A stretch of 64,000 nt of DNA from Agromyces bauzanensis (GCF_014645655.1 NZ_BMMD01000001.1:370720-434719), one strand, 5' to 3'. Counted from the stretch's first letter, positions 1 to 10,071 are shown. Program-made: numbers and translations. Notes: a model not told the origin generated them from the letters alone.

Positions 1-264
1 CGTCGCATCGCCGGCGAGTTCCCCGACATCCGCTGGCTCTTGGTCGGCGATGACGGACAGCACGACGAGGAGCTCTACGCGCGGTTCGCGGCCGAGCATC
101 CCGAGCGCGTCGCCGCGGTGGCCATCCGCCGCCTCTCCACGGGCGAGGCGGTGCTCGCCGGCGGACGCACGAAGGGGGAACAGCACGGGGCGAACGTGCC
201 GTGGGTCTCGGCGAGCGACGGCTCGAACCTCGCCGATCAGCTCGCCGACGTCGGCGTGCTCTGA
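1..264 (+). CDS. App1-family phosphatase (DUF2183), C-terminal part only
   Basis: The frame is open from the first base and ends at the TGA at 262-264, so only the last 87 codons are present and the start lies outside the window. The segment [20 protein letters not shown] resembles the C-terminal signature of App1/DUF2183 proteins (normally a GDSGQxDPEIY-like motif), followed by the usual xxFxxEHPxRVxxVxIR segment. App1 proteins are phosphatidate-phosphatase-like members of the HAD fold; the bacterial substrates are mostly unknown. The gene overlaps the 3' end of the convergent pyrD by 28 bases. Family assignment is fairly sure; function is inferred from family only. Confidence 0.7.
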   Translation, partial: RRIAGEFPDIRWLLVGDDGQHDEELYARFAAEHPERVAAVAIRRLSTGEAVLAGGRTKGEQHGANVPWVSASDGSNLADQLADVGVL

Positions 265-1301
265 GTCGGCCGTCGGCGTCGCAGGCGCGCCATCCCGCGG
301 TTCACCTGCCTCGCCCACAGCGGGCCCCGGTAGATGAAGGCCGCGTACCCCTGCACGAGCGTCGCCCCGGCCTCGAGCCGTTCCTGCACGTCGGCGGCGG
401 TCTCCACCCCGCCGACCGAGATCACGCACAACTCGGCCGGCACCCGACCGCGGATGAGCCGGAGCACCTCGAGCGAGCGAGCGGCGAGCGGCGGCCCCGA
501 GAGCCCGCCCGCGCCGATGGCCTCCAGGACGGATACGGGCGTACGCAGCCCTTCGCGGGAGATCGTCGTGTTCGTCGCGATGATGCCGTCGAGGCCGAGT
601 CGCACCACGAGATCGCAGATGCGCAGCACCTCGTCGTCGGCGAGGTCGGGCGAGATCTTCACGAGCAGCGGCGTGGTGCCGGCCGCGACGCCCACGGACT
701 CGAGCAGCGGCGCCAGGGCATCGGGCTCCTGCAGGCGCCGCAGGCCGGGGGTGTTCGGCGAGCTCACGTTCACCACGAGGTAGTCCGAGTACGGGGCCAG
801 CACGCTCGCGCAGCGCACGTAATCGGCCACGGCGTCCTCGACGGGCGTCGCGCGATTCTTGCCGATGTTCACGCCGAGCACCGGACGATGCGGCAGGCGT
901 GCGAGCCGCGAGAGGCGTCCGGCCGCGGCATCCGCCCCGCCGTTGTTGAAGCCCATCCGATTGACGAGCGCGCGGTCGGCGACGAGCCGGAAGAGGCGTG
1001 GACGCTCGTTGCCGGGCTGGGCCAGCGGCGTGATGGTGCCCACCTCGACGTGCCCGAAGCCGAGCTGCCCGAGCCCGCGCACGGCGAAGCCGTCCTTGTC
1101 GAACCCGGCCGCGACGCCGAACGGCGACGGGAAGCGGAGCCCCAGCGCCTCCACCACGAGCGACGGGTCGGGTGCGGTGAAGCGCTCGACGAGCCGGCCG
1201 AGGCCGAGGGCCGGCAGCATCCGGATGACGCGGAATGCGAGGTGGTGCGCGGCTTCGGGGTCGAGGCGCGAGAGGACGAGGGAGAAGAGGAGTCGGTACA
1301 T
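237..1301 (-). CDS. pyrD: dihydroorotate dehydrogenase (quinone), class 2
   Basis: Oxidises dihydroorotate to orotate with quinone as acceptor, the fourth step of pyrimidine synthesis, at the inner face of the membrane. The 354 residues match class 2 enzymes: an N-terminal membrane-association helix (first ~40 residues), the FMN-site segment AAGFDKDG near residue 64, NRMGFNNGG near 104, and the catalytic serine motif [11 protein letters not shown] near 168. KISPDL and ATNTT follow as FMN and substrate contacts. The Arg-rich last 20 residues run antisense into the App1 gene. The ATG at 1301 has a TAGCCT box ten bases upstream, so the leader would be very short or absent. Confidence 0.95.
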   Translation of the reverse strand: MYRLLFSLVLSRLDPEAAHHLAFRVIRMLPALGLGRLVERFTAPDPSLVVEALGLRFPSPFGVAAGFDKDGFAVRGLGQLGFGHVEVGTITPLAQPGNERPRLFRLVADRALVNRMGFNNGGADAAAGRLSRLARLPHRPVLGVNIGKNRATPVEDAVADYVRCASVLAPYSDYLVVNVSSPNTPGLRRLQEPDALAPLLESVGVAAGTTPLLVKISPDLADDEVLRICDLVVRLGLDGIIATNTTISREGLRTPVSVLEAIGAGGLSGPPLAARSLEVLRLIRGRVPAELCVISVGGVETAADVQERLEAGATLVQGYAAFIYRGPLWARQVNRGMARLRRRRPTQSTPTSAS

Positions 1302-1346
1302 GCCGCCACTCAGGCTATCGGAGGACGACCGTGCGGCCGTTCGCGC

Positions 1347-1820
1347 TCACTCGACGGGACGCGCGGGGAGCCGGCCGTGCTCGGCTCGAAGCTGGCCGAT
1401 CGCCGACTCGAAGTCGTCGAGCGACTCGAAGGCCTGGTAGACGCTCGCGAACCGCAGGTAGGCGACCTCGTCGAGCTCGCGCAGCGGCGGCAGGATCGCG
1501 AGGCCGATGTCGTTCGCCTCGATCTGCGACGCGCCTGTCGACCGGATCGTCTCCTCGACCTTCTGCGCGAGCACGGCGAGGTCGGAATCGGTCACCGGTC
1601 GCCCCTGACACGCCTTCTTCACGCCGGCGACCACCTTCTCGCGGCTGAACGGTTCGATCACGCCCGAGCGCTTGATCACGACGAGGCTCGCCGTCTCGGT
1701 CGTCGAGAACCGCCGGCCGCACTCGGGGCACTGCCGGCGGCGCCGGATCGAGAGGCCGTCGTCGCTCGTACGCGAGTCGATGACACGGGAATCCGGGTGA
1801 CGGCAGAACGGACAGTGCAT
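1347..1820 (-). CDS. nrdR: transcriptional repressor NrdR
   Basis: Represses ribonucleotide reductase genes in response to nucleotide levels. The 157-residue protein has the expected N-terminal zinc ribbon (CPFC at residues 3-6 and CPEC near 34) followed by an ATP-cone domain containing [17 protein letters not shown]. Length is usual for the family. It starts at the ATG at 1820, with GGAGG five bases upstream and a TAGGCT -10-like box at 1830-1835, so the leader would be only a few bases long. Its usual target nrd genes are not in this window; it sits between hisD and pyrD. Confidence 0.95.
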   Translation of the reverse strand: MHCPFCRHPDSRVIDSRTSDDGLSIRRRRQCPECGRRFSTTETASLVVIKRSGVIEPFSREKVVAGVKKACQGRPVTDSDLAVLAQKVEETIRSTGASQIEANDIGLAILPPLRELDEVAYLRFASVYQAFESLDDFESAIGQLRAEHGRLPARPVE

Positions 1821-1913
1821 GGTGCCTCCAGCCTAGCTGCACGGCCTCGGGCGACGGCGGCGTTCGCCGACGGCGCGTGTCGGGGCGTGCGGCGCGAGGG
1901 GCGCGAGGCGTGG

Positions 1914-1936
1914 GCGCGCGCCGCGTCGGCGCGCAC
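1914..1936 (-). terminator. hairpin after hisD
   Basis: Four bases downstream of the hisD stop on the minus strand there is a GC hairpin with nine-base arms (eight pairs, one mismatch) and a five-base loop, GCGTC. It has no T-run. Hairpins without T-tracts are common at gene ends in high-GC actinobacteria, so it is a plausible but unproven terminator that would insulate nrdR from hisD. Confidence 0.4.
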
Positions 1937-1939
1937 GGG

Positions 1940-3247
1940 TCAGCGCGCGAACCGCGCCGCGACCGCCTCGCCGTGCGCGGGCAGGTCTTCCGCGGCCGAG
2001 AGCGCGGCGATCGCGGGCGCCACCTCGCGGAGCGCGTCGGCGTCGTAGCGCACCACCTGCTGCGGTCTCAGGAACGTCGCCGCGGACAGGCCGGCCGCGT
2101 AGCGGGCCTGGCCGCCCGTCGGCAGCACGTGATTCGACCCTGCGGCGTAGTCGCCGAGACTCACGGGCGAGTGGTCCCCCACGAAGATCGCGCCGGCGTT
2201 CTCGATGCGGGCGAGGGCGGCGTCGGCGTGGCGCACCTGGATCTCGAGGTGCTCGGGGCCGAACGCGTTCGCGAAGTCGGTCGCCTGGTCGAGGTCGTCG
2301 ACGAGCACGAGGGCCGACTGCGCACCCTCCATGGCCGTGCGAACGCGCGTCGAGTGCTTCGTCGCCGCGACCCGCGCCTCGAGCCGTTCGATGACGCGGG
2401 CGGCGAACCCGGGGGCGTCGGTGACGAGCACGGCCGCCGCGAGCTCATCGTGCTCGGCCTGGCTCACGAGGTCGGCGGCCACGAAGTCGGCGTCGGCCGA
2501 GTCGTCGGCGATCACGAGGATGTCGGTGGGGCCCGCCTCGGCGTCGATGCCCGTGACGCCCTGGACGAGCCGCTTGGCGGCGGCGACGAAGACGTTGCCG
2601 GGCCCGGTGACACGCTGCACGGGCTCGAGTCCGATGCCGGGCACGCCGTAGGCGAAGGCGCCGATCGCGCCGGCACCGCCCATGGCGTACACCTCGGTGA
2701 CGCCGAGGAGCGCAGCCACCCCCGCGACGACGGGGTGCACGCGCCCGCCGAACGCCTCCTGCGGCGGCGACGCGAGCGCGATGGAGCCCACTCCCGCTAC
2801 CTGTGCGGGCACGACGTTCATGACCACGCTCGACGGGTACACGGCCTTGCCGCCCGGCACGTACAGGCCGACGCGGCCGACCGGCTGCCAGCGCTGCTCG
2901 ACGACGGCGCCGTTCGCGAGCTCGGTGCGCCGCGGTGCCGGCACCTGGGCGCGGCTCGCTGCCCGCACGCGCTCGATGGTCGCCTCGATGGCCGAGCGGA
3001 TGTGGGGCTCGAGCGCCTCGAGTGCGGCGGCGAGCTCCTCGGGCGGCACCCGCACAGCCGCGGGCCGCGCGCGATCGAACCGCTCGGCCTGGTCGACGAG
3101 TGCCGCCTCGCCGCGGTCGCGAACGTCGTCGATGAGGGCCCGCGCCCCGTCGAGGGCGGCCGTCACGTCGGTGGCGGCACGCGGCACGAGGGCGAGCAGT
3201 TCGGAGGCAGACGGACGGGTTCCGCGGAGGTCGATGGTACGCAGCAT
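1940..3247 (-). CDS. hisD: histidinol dehydrogenase
   Basis: Catalyses the last two steps of histidine synthesis, L-histidinol to L-histidine, with NAD and zinc. At 435 residues it has the normal length. Recognisable blocks are VGLYVPGGKAVYPSSVVMN, TGPGNVFVAAAKR, the zinc-ligand and catalytic block SQAEHDELA, FGPEHLEI, and the C-terminal SLGDYAAGSNHVLPTGGQAR. The remaining his genes are not downstream of it here. The ATG at 3247 lies nine bases after a TAGGCT box (3257-3262), with CAGGG between as a weak ribosome site. No sign of damage. Confidence 0.97.
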   Translation of the reverse strand: MLRTIDLRGTRPSASELLALVPRAATDVTAALDGARALIDDVRDRGEAALVDQAERFDRARPAAVRVPPEELAAALEALEPHIRSAIEATIERVRAASRAQVPAPRRTELANGAVVEQRWQPVGRVGLYVPGGKAVYPSSVVMNVVPAQVAGVGSIALASPPQEAFGGRVHPVVAGVAALLGVTEVYAMGGAGAIGAFAYGVPGIGLEPVQRVTGPGNVFVAAAKRLVQGVTGIDAEAGPTDILVIADDSADADFVAADLVSQAEHDELAAAVLVTDAPGFAARVIERLEARVAATKHSTRVRTAMEGAQSALVLVDDLDQATDFANAFGPEHLEIQVRHADAALARIENAGAIFVGDHSPVSLGDYAAGSNHVLPTGGQARYAAGLSAATFLRPQQVVRYDADALREVAPAIAALSAAEDLPAHGEAVAARFAR

Positions 3248-3294
3248 GGCCCTGTCAGCCTACCGGCGGCGGCTGAGCGCGACCTCGGGGCGCG

Positions 3295-6200
3295 TCACAC
3301 CAGGCAGTTCGGACCGAGCAGGCTCTTGAGCTCGCCGTAGAGGTCGGCGGTGACCCGCACCGGGTACGGGAGCTCGAACACGCGCGCGGTGCGTCCCTTG
3401 AGCAGCCTGAGCCGCACCTCCGTGTCACCCCGGTGGCGGATGAGCACGTCGCCGAGCGCCGCGATCGTGTCGGTCGTGGCGCGGACGTCGGGCAGCGAGA
3501 TGACCACGGGTCCCGACTCGTCGCCCTGACCGAGCTCGGGCGAGAACACGCTGTGGGCATGCAGGTTCATGCCGTCGTCGCGCAGGCTGACCCTGCCGCG
3601 GACGACGACGACGGAGTCGCCCTTCAGGCCCGGCGCGAACTCCTGGTAGGCCTTGCCCATGAACATCACGGTGATCTCGCCCGAGAAGTCCTCGACCTGG
3701 ATCATGCCGTACTGGTTGCCGCTCTGGCGCGCGACGCGGTGCTGCACGCTGGTGACGAGGCCGGCGATCGTGACGGTGTCGCCGTCCTGCGTGGCATCCG
3801 AGCTCACGAGCTCGGTGATCGTCGTCGAGGCGTGCTTGGCAAGCGGCGCCTCGAGGCCCGCCAGCGGGTGGTCGGACACGTACAGGCCGAGCATCTCGCG
3901 CTCGAACGCGAGCTTGTCGCGCTTGGCCCACTCCGGTCGGTCGGGCACGAGCGACGGCACCGATTCCCGCTCGTGGTCCTCGAACAGGCTGTCGAAGTCG
4001 AATCCGATGTCGCCGACCTCCTCGGCGCGCTTCTCCTTCACCACCGACTCGACGGCGCCCTCATGGATCTCGACGAGCGCACGCCGGGTGTGCCCGAGCG
4101 AGTCGAACGCGCCCGCCTTGACGAGTGACTCGACCGTGCGCTTGTTCGCGACCTGCACCGGCACCTTCTTCAGGAAGTCGTGGAACGACTCGAATCGGCC
4201 CTTCTCCTCGCGGGCGGCCCGGATCGCGTCGACGACGTTGAAGCCGACGTTGCGCACCGCACCGAGCCCGAACCGGATGTCGTCGCCGACCGCGGCGAAG
4301 AAGCCGATCGACTCGTTCACGTCGGGTGGCAGCACCTTGATGCCCATGCGCCGGCACTCGTTGAGGTAGAGCGCGAGCTTGTCGCGCGCATCGCCGACGC
4401 TCGTGAGGAGCGCGGCCATGTACTCCGCCGGGAAGTGCGCCTTCAAGTACGCCGTCCAGTAGCTCAGCACGCCGTAGGCGGCCGAGTGGGCCTTGTTGAA
4501 GGCGTAGTCGGAGAACGGCAGCAGGATGTCCCACAGCGTCTTGACCGCGGCATCCGAGTAGCCGTTGGCCTTCATGCCGTTCGAGAAGCCCTCGTACTGC
4601 TTGTCGAGCTCGGACTTCTTCTTCTTGCCCATCGCCCGGCGCAGGATGTCGGCCTGTCCGAGCGAGAACCCGGCGACGCGCTGGGCGATCGCCATGACCT
4701 GCTCCTGGTAGATGATCAGGCCGTAGCTGGTGTCGAGGATGTCCCTCAGCGGGTCCTCGAGCTCGGGATGGATGGGCGTGATCGGCTGGAGCCCGTTCTT
4801 GCGCAGCGCGTAGTTGATGTGCGAGTTCGCGCCCATGGGCCCGGGGCGGTAGAGCGCGATGACCGCCGAGATGTCCTCGAAGTTGTCGGGCTTCATCTGC
4901 CGGAGGAGCGAACGCATGGGCCCGCCGTCGAGCTGGAAGACGCCGAGGGTGTCGCCTCGCGAGAGCAGCGCGTACGCCTCGGGGTCGTCGAGCGGCAGGT
5001 CTTCGAGCACGGGCCGGAAACCGCGGTTCGCCTCGATGTTGTCGAGCGCGTCGTCGATGATGGTGAGGTTGCGAAGCCCCAGGAAGTCCATCTTGATGAG
5101 GCCGAGCGACTCGCACGCGGGATAGTCGAACTGCGTGACGATCTGGCCGTCCTGCTCCCGCTTCATGATCGGGATGATGTCGATGAGCGGGTCGCTCGAC
5201 ATGATGACGCCCGCGGCATGCACGCCCCACTGGCGCTTCAGGTTCTCGAGCCCGAGCGCCGTCTCGAAGACCGTCTTGGCCTCGGGGTCGGTCTCGATGA
5301 TGGCCCGGATGTCGCCGGCCTCCTTGTACCGCGGATGCTTCGGGTCGACGATGCCCGAGAGCGGGATGTCCTTGCCCATGATCGCCGGCGGCATGGCCTT
5401 GGTGAGCTTCTCCCCCATGCCGAACGGGAAGCCGAGCACGCGGCTCGAGTCCTTCAGGGCCTGCTTGGCCTTGATGGTGCCGTACGTCACGATCTGGGCG
5501 ACGCGCTCGTCGCCGTACTTCTCGGTGACGTACTTGATGACCTCGCCGCGGCGGCGCTCGTCGAAGTCCACGTCGAAGTCGGGCATCGACACGCGATCGG
5601 GGTTCAGGAACCGCTCGAAGATGAGCCCGTGCTGCAGCGGGTCCAGGTCGGTGATGCGCATGGCGTACGCCGCCATCGAGCCGGCGCCGGAGCCGCGGCC
5701 CGGGCCGACGCGGATGCCGTTGTTCTTCGACCAGTTGATGAAGTCGGCGACGACGAGGAAGTAGCCGGGAAATCCCATCTGCGAGATGACCCCCACCTCG
5801 TAGTCGGCCTGCCGGCGCACCTCGGCGGGGACGCCGTTCGGGTACCGCACGTGCAGGCCCCGCTCGACCTCCTTCACGAACCAGCTCTCCTCGCTCTCGC
5901 CCGCTGGCACGGGGAAGCGCGGCATGAAGTTGGCGCTCGTGTTGAACTGCACGTTCGCCCGCTCGGCGATGAGGAGCGTGTTGTCGCACGCCTCGGGGTG
6001 GTCGCGGAAGACGTGCCGCATCTCGGCAGCGGTCTTCAGGTAGAAGTCGTCCGCGTCGAACTTGAATCGGTTCGGGTCGTCGAGCGTGGATCCCGACTGC
6101 ACGCAGAGCAGCGCCGCGTGGCTCTTCGCGTCGTGCGCGTGCGTGTAGTGCAGGTCGTTCGTCGCGACGAGCGGCAGGTCGAGCTGCTTCGCGAGCCGCA

Positions 6201-6813
6201 GCAGGTCGTCCATGATGCGCCGCTCGATGGCGAGCCCGTGGTCCATGATCTCGGCGAAGTAGTTCTCGCGGCCGAAGAGGTCCCGGTAGTCGGATGCCGC
6301 CTTCAGCGCCTCGTCGTACTGGCCGAGGCGAAGCCGAGTCTGCACCTCGCCCGACGGGCAACCTGTGGTCGCGATGAGGCCCGTCGCATACGTCTGCAGC
6401 AGCTCGCGGTCCATGCGCGGCTTGAAGTAGTAGCCCTCGATCGACGCGCGGCTGGAGAGGCGGAACAGGTTGTGCATGCCCTCGGTGGTCTCGGCGAGCA
6501 GCGTCATGTGCGTGTATGCGCCGGAGCCCGACACGTCGTCGCCGCCGCCGTTGCCCCAGCGCACGCGCGTCTTGTCGCTGCGGTGGGTGCCCGGGGTGAC
6601 GTAGGCCTCGGTGCCGATGATGGGCTTGATCCCGGCATCCGTCGCCTGCTTCCAGAAGTCGTAGGCGCCGAACACGTTGCCGTGGTCGGTGACCGCGACG
6701 GCGGGCATGCCCTCGTCCTTGGCCTTCTGGATGAGCTCCCCGATCCTGGCCGCGCCGTCGAGCATCGAGTACTCGCTGTGCACGTGCAGGTGCACGAAGG
6801 AATCGGCGGCCAC
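3295..6813 (-). CDS. dnaE: DNA polymerase III alpha subunit (DnaE1)
   Basis: Replicative polymerase subunit, 1172 residues, the usual length of DnaE1. The N-terminal PHP domain begins with HLHVHSEYSMLDG (residues 8-20). The palm carries the catalytic triplet in PDFDVDF (411-417), and VGPGRGSGAGS lies at 369-379. The Pol3 finger, HhH and OB-fold regions follow, ending in PNCLV. The frame stays open another 65 codons upstream, but that part is basic low-complexity sequence. The GTG at 6811-6813 has GAGGAG about six bases before it and gives the conserved MAADSFVHLHVHSEY-type start, so I chose it. Confidence 0.97.
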   Translation of the reverse strand: MAADSFVHLHVHSEYSMLDGAARIGELIQKAKDEGMPAVAVTDHGNVFGAYDFWKQATDAGIKPIIGTEAYVTPGTHRSDKTRVRWGNGGGDDVSGSGAYTHMTLLAETTEGMHNLFRLSSRASIEGYYFKPRMDRELLQTYATGLIATTGCPSGEVQTRLRLGQYDEALKAASDYRDLFGRENYFAEIMDHGLAIERRIMDDLLRLAKQLDLPLVATNDLHYTHAHDAKSHAALLCVQSGSTLDDPNRFKFDADDFYLKTAAEMRHVFRDHPEACDNTLLIAERANVQFNTSANFMPRFPVPAGESEESWFVKEVERGLHVRYPNGVPAEVRRQADYEVGVISQMGFPGYFLVVADFINWSKNNGIRVGPGRGSGAGSMAAYAMRITDLDPLQHGLIFERFLNPDRVSMPDFDVDFDERRRGEVIKYVTEKYGDERVAQIVTYGTIKAKQALKDSSRVLGFPFGMGEKLTKAMPPAIMGKDIPLSGIVDPKHPRYKEAGDIRAIIETDPEAKTVFETALGLENLKRQWGVHAAGVIMSSDPLIDIIPIMKREQDGQIVTQFDYPACESLGLIKMDFLGLRNLTIIDDALDNIEANRGFRPVLEDLPLDDPEAYALLSRGDTLGVFQLDGGPMRSLLRQMKPDNFEDISAVIALYRPGPMGANSHINYALRKNGLQPITPIHPELEDPLRDILDTSYGLIIYQEQVMAIAQRVAGFSLGQADILRRAMGKKKKSELDKQYEGFSNGMKANGYSDAAVKTLWDILLPFSDYAFNKAHSAAYGVLSYWTAYLKAHFPAEYMAALLTSVGDARDKLALYLNECRRMGIKVLPPDVNESIGFFAAVGDDIRFGLGAVRNVGFNVVDAIRAAREEKGRFESFHDFLKKVPVQVANKRTVESLVKAGAFDSLGHTRRALVEIHEGAVESVVKEKRAEEVGDIGFDFDSLFEDHERESVPSLVPDRPEWAKRDKLAFEREMLGLYVSDHPLAGLEAPLAKHASTTITELVSSDATQDGDTVTIAGLVTSVQHRVARQSGNQYGMIQVEDFSGEITVMFMGKAYQEFAPGLKGDSVVVVRGRVSLRDDGMNLHAHSVFSPELGQGDESGPVVISLPDVRATTDTIAALGDVLIRHRGDTEVRLRLLKGRTARVFELPYPVRVTADLYGELKSLLGPNCLV

Positions 6814-6880
6814 TGCGCTCCTCTTCGGTGTTGCTGCGAGCTGGGCGGGGGCCTCCCAGTCTAGGGTCGACCACCCACCT

Positions 6881-7801
6881 TCAATCCTGCCGCAGGACCT
6901 CGAGCGCGTGGGCGAGGTCGGCCGGATAGTCCGATTCGAACCTCGTCCACTCCCCCGTGGCCGGGTGCGCGAACGACAGCCGGTACGCGTGCAGCCACTG
7001 CCGTGCAAGGCCCAGCCGGGCCGAGAGCGTCGGGTCGGCGCCGTACATGGAGTCGCCCACGCACGGATGCCGCTGCGCGGCCATGTGCACGCGGATCTGG
7101 TGCGTGCGGCCGGTCTCGAGGTGCACCTCGAGCAGCGATGCGTGCGGGAACGCCTCGATCGTCTCGTAATGCGTCACGGCGTGCTTACCGCCCGCCACCA
7201 CGGCGAACTTCCACTCCGAGCGCGGGTGGCGGCCGACCGGCGCGTCGATCGTGCCCGCGAGCGGGTCGGGATGGCCCTGCACCACGGTGTGGTAGATCTT
7301 CTCGACCTCGCGGTCGTGGAACTGGCGCTTCAGGTCGGTGTAGGCGCGCTCGGACTTCGCGACCACCATGAGGCCGCTCGTGCCCTGGTCGAGCCGGTGC
7401 ACGACCCCCTGCCGCTCGGGCGCGCCCGACGTGGAGATGCGGTACCCGGCGGCGACCAGTGCGCCGACCACGGTGGGGCCCTCCCAGCCGAGCGACGGAT
7501 GCGCCGCCACGCCGGCGGGCTTGTCGACCACCACGAAGTGGTCGTCGTCGTACACGATGCCGAGGTCGGGCACGGGGATCGCCTCAACCTCGAGGGTGCG
7601 CGGCGGCTCCCAGCTCACGTCGAGCCAGGCGCCGCCCCGGAGGCGGTCGGACTTGTCCACAGGCGCCCCGTCGAGCGAAGCGCCGCCGGCCGCGGCGATG
7701 TCGGCCGCCTGCGTGCGGGAGAAGCCCAGGAGCTTCGCGAGGCCCTGGTCGACACGCACGCCGTCGAGCCCGTCGGGCACGGGAAAGGAACGATGCTCCA
7801 T
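6881..7801 (-). CDS. RluD/RluA-family pseudouridine synthase
   Basis: Converts specific uridines in rRNA (RluD-like, large subunit) to pseudouridine. It is 306 residues long with an N-terminal S4 RNA-binding domain ([20 protein letters not shown] region), then the synthase domain. The catalytic aspartate is in [18 protein letters not shown] near residue 140, and the late motifs [11 protein letters not shown] and VGDSMYGAD are present. It lies two bases after lspA, and this lspA-rlu-dnaE order downstream of divIVA is common in actinobacteria. The ATG at 7801 is the natural start. The exact target uridine cannot be read from sequence. Confidence 0.93.
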   Translation of the reverse strand: MEHRSFPVPDGLDGVRVDQGLAKLLGFSRTQAADIAAAGGASLDGAPVDKSDRLRGGAWLDVSWEPPRTLEVEAIPVPDLGIVYDDDHFVVVDKPAGVAAHPSLGWEGPTVVGALVAAGYRISTSGAPERQGVVHRLDQGTSGLMVVAKSERAYTDLKRQFHDREVEKIYHTVVQGHPDPLAGTIDAPVGRHPRSEWKFAVVAGGKHAVTHYETIEAFPHASLLEVHLETGRTHQIRVHMAAQRHPCVGDSMYGADPTLSARLGLARQWLHAYRLSFAHPATGEWTRFESDYPADLAHALEVLRQD

Positions 7802-7803
7802 GC

Positions 7804-8463
7804 TCAGGACTCGGCGGCGCGGGGCGTTCCGGCGAGCGGCGTCCGCCCGTCGCCCGGGGTGTCGGCGTCGGTGCCCTCCGTCGAGGTCGGCCCCAGTGAG
7901 TCGACGCCGGCGTCCGGGGCGGCGTCGGGCGTGGCATCCGCTCGCTTGGACTCACGCGTGCCGTCGAGCCCGACCCCGCGGATGGTGAGCAGCATGAAGA
8001 GCGCCATGCTCGAGACGATGGCGATGTCGGCGACGTTGTAGATGGCGGGGATGAGCCACGGGGTCGAGATGAAGTCGATCACGTGGCCCAGGCCGAAGCT
8101 CGGCTCGCGGAGCAGCCGGTCGGTGAGGTTGCCGAGCACGCCGCCGAGCAGGAGTCCGAACACGAGCGCCCACGCGATCGAGCGGATGCGACGGGCGAAC
8201 CAGACGATGAACGTGATCACCCCCGCCGCGAGGATGGTGAAGATCCACGTCATGCCGCTCGCGAGCGAGAACGCCGCGCCCGGATTTCGCACGAGCTGCC
8301 ACTCCAGCAGCGTGCCGAGCACCGGCACGGTCTCGCCCTCGGTGAGGTTCATGACGACGAGGTACTTGCTCAACTGGTCGAGGCCGTACACCACGAGGGC
8401 GGCGGCCACCACGATGAGGAGTGCGGTTGCGGTGCCGACCTTCGCGGCCCGCTCAGCCGCCAA
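7804..8463 (-). CDS. lspA: lipoprotein signal peptidase (signal peptidase II)
   Basis: Cleaves the signal peptide of prolipoproteins in the membrane. Four hydrophobic segments are visible, and the conserved motifs are present: [18 protein letters not shown] with the first catalytic Asp, and YNVADIAI with the second. After the last helix there is an unusual hydrophilic tail of about 55 residues rich in Asp, Thr, Pro and Ala, beyond the common family length of ~160. The start is most likely the TTG at 8461-8463, which overlaps the divIVA stop by 11 bases; no better start codon precedes the first helix. Confidence 0.93.
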   Translation of the reverse strand: MAAERAAKVGTATALLIVVAAALVVYGLDQLSKYLVVMNLTEGETVPVLGTLLEWQLVRNPGAAFSLASGMTWIFTILAAGVITFIVWFARRIRSIAWALVFGLLLGGVLGNLTDRLLREPSFGLGHVIDFISTPWLIPAIYNVADIAIVSSMALFMLLTIRGVGLDGTRESKRADATPDAAPDAGVDSLGPTSTEGTDADTPGDGRTPLAGTPRAAES

Positions 8464-9127
8464 AGCCCTGGAAGGTCGGAGCCGGAGTCTGCTCGATCAC
8501 CGGCGCCGAGAAGCCCTGGCTGCCCGTGACCTGCACGGGTGCGGCAGTGTCGAGCTCGCGCAGCTGGCCTTCGATGTAGCTCTTCAGCTTCTGCCGGTAC
8601 TCGCGCTCGAAGACGCGCAGCTCGTCGACCCGCTTCTCGAGCGCGATGCGCTCCTGGTCGAGGACGCCCATCTGCGCACGCTGCTTGGCCTCTGCCTCGG
8701 CGACCACGCGCGCGGCCGTCGCGTGCCCCTCGGCGATGAGCGCGTCTCGCTTCTCGACGCCCTCGCGCACGTGCTCCTCGTGAAGGCGGCGTGCGAGTTG
8801 GAGCAGGTTCGTGGTCGAGGTCTGCTCGTCGAGCTCTGAATGCTGGGCGGGCGCCTGAGTGGGCACGGCCACCGTGGGCGGCGGCGCGGCCGGCGCGGCG
8901 TACACCGCGGCAGGGGCCGGCGCGGCGGGGGCGCCCTTGCGGGCCTCCGCGGCACGGGCCTCGGCAGCGGCGAGCCGCTGACGCAGTTCCTCGTTCTCCT
9001 GGTTCAGCCGGCGCAACTCGACGACCACCTCGTCGAGGAAGTCATCGACCTCGTCCTGGTCGTAGCCCTCCCGGAATTTCGTCGCCTGGAAGCGCTTGTT
9101 GACCACATCTTCCGGAGTTAGCGCCAT
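8453..9127 (-). CDS. divIVA: DivIVA/Wag31 polar growth protein
   Basis: Cytoskeletal coiled-coil protein that marks poles and septa and guides wall growth in actinobacteria. The N-terminal DivIVA domain is clear (MALTPEDVVNKRFQATKFRE, then GYDQDEVDDFLDEVV). A coiled coil with RLNQENEELRQRL follows, then an Ala/Pro-rich linker around residues 75-110 and a second long coiled coil. Start is the ATG at 9127, preceded by GAGGGTGGGAAG; an in-frame ATG further up (9184) would add 19 unconserved residues. It is the last division gene of the cluster and is followed by lspA. A TACCTT-like -10 box about 50 bases upstream may give it its own promoter. Confidence 0.95.
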   Translation of the reverse strand: MALTPEDVVNKRFQATKFREGYDQDEVDDFLDEVVVELRRLNQENEELRQRLAAAEARAAEARKGAPAAPAPAAVYAAPAAPPPTVAVPTQAPAQHSELDEQTSTTNLLQLARRLHEEHVREGVEKRDALIAEGHATAARVVAEAEAKQRAQMGVLDQERIALEKRVDELRVFEREYRQKLKSYIEGQLRELDTAAPVQVTGSQGFSAPVIEQTPAPTFQGFGG

Positions 9128-9241
9128 GGCTTCCCACCCTCGAATCTGTCGAACTGTTCGATCACGTTCAGCTAAAGGTAGCAAAGACCTTCCGCAGGTC
9201 GCAGTGCCGGATGCATCGGCACGCCGCCCTCGAGGAGATCG

Positions 9242-9559
9242 TCAGCCGCTCGACTGTGCGAGGTCCGCCAACCATGACACCACGGTCATCGCGATGATGA
9301 CCATGAGCATGGCGAGACTCCACCCGAGGTCGAGTGCGACTTGGCCGATGCGTATCGGCGGCACGAGCCGCCGGAAGAAACGCACGGGGGGGTCCGTGAC
9401 CGTGTACACGGCCTCCACGGTCACGAGCCATGGACCACGCGGTCGCCACGACCGGTTGAACGTGCGCACGAGATCGAGCACGAAGCGCGCCCACATCACG
9501 AAGAAGTAGATGAGCAGCAGCGTGTAGAGGATGTTCCAGACGACGACGAGTGCGCCCAC
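9242..9559 (-). CDS. yggT: YggT family membrane protein
   Basis: A 105-residue protein with two long hydrophobic segments (about residues 3-28 and 76-100) flanking the YggT signature region TDPPVRFFRRLVPPIRIGQVALDLG. It is routinely found between sepF and divIVA in Gram-positive bacteria and is thought to help division or membrane homeostasis, but its molecular role is not settled. The GTG at 9559 lies five bases after the sepF stop, so the two are probably co-translated. Confidence 0.9.
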   Translation of the reverse strand: MGALVVVWNILYTLLLIYFFVMWARFVLDLVRTFNRSWRPRGPWLVTVEAVYTVTDPPVRFFRRLVPPIRIGQVALDLGWSLAMLMVIIAMTVVSWLADLAQSSG

Positions 9560-9564
9560 GGCGG

Positions 9565-10038
9565 CTACGCGTGCGTGAAGAACGACGCGTCGACGTCGCC
9601 CTCGGCTTCGCCCGCCTCGCCCGAGACGACCACGTGCGCCGGCGAGAGCAGGAACACCTTGCTCGTCACTCGCTCGATCTTGCCGTAGAGGCCCTGGGAG
9701 AGGCCGCTCGCGAAGTCGATGAGCCGTCGTGCGTCGCCGTCGGACATCTGGGAGAGGTTGATGATCACGGGCACGCCCTCGCGGAAGGACTCGGCGATCA
9801 CCTGGGCGTCACGGTACTGACGCGGGTGCACGGTGAGGATCTCGTTCATCTCCGCCTGGGCTGGGGTCGGTTGGACAGGGTGCCGTCGCAGCGGCGTGAC
9901 GGCCGCTCCGGTCTTCGGTGCGGGGGCCACGGCGTGCACGATGGGTGCGGCGGGCGCGGGTGCCTGCTCGGGCTCGGGCTCGAACTCCTCGTCCGCGAGT
10001 CCGAGGTAGACCATGGTCTTCTTGAGCGGGTTCGACAT
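9565..10038 (-). CDS. sepF: cell division protein SepF
   Basis: Membrane anchor for FtsZ; essential in actinobacteria because FtsA is absent. The 157-residue protein has the N-terminal amphipathic helix ([18 protein letters not shown]), an acidic Pro/Ala-rich linker to about residue 60, and the C-terminal SepF core with [30 protein letters not shown] and [15 protein letters not shown] ribosome site precedes the ATG at 10038, and a TAGCCT -10-like box lies about 33 bases upstream, hinting at an internal promoter in the short gap after yggS. Confidence 0.95.
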   Translation of the reverse strand: MSNPLKKTMVYLGLADEEFEPEPEQAPAPAAPIVHAVAPAPKTGAAVTPLRRHPVQPTPAQAEMNEILTVHPRQYRDAQVIAESFREGVPVIINLSQMSDGDARRLIDFASGLSQGLYGKIERVTSKVFLLSPAHVVVSGEAGEAEGDVDASFFTHA

Positions 10039-10071
10039 CGCTGCCTCCGTCTGTGTTCCGTCTCTTCGAGG

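Noticed and set aside
4061..6874. Very long open frames on both strands overlapping dnaE
   Set aside because: They are by-products of high GC with few stop codons; they are Arg-rich, lack motifs, and dnaE is complete in its own frame.
6814..7008. A longer N-terminus for DnaE
   Set aside because: The extra 65 residues are basic low-complexity sequence running into the pseudouridine synthase gene; the GTG at 6813 has a good ribosome site and gives the conserved start.
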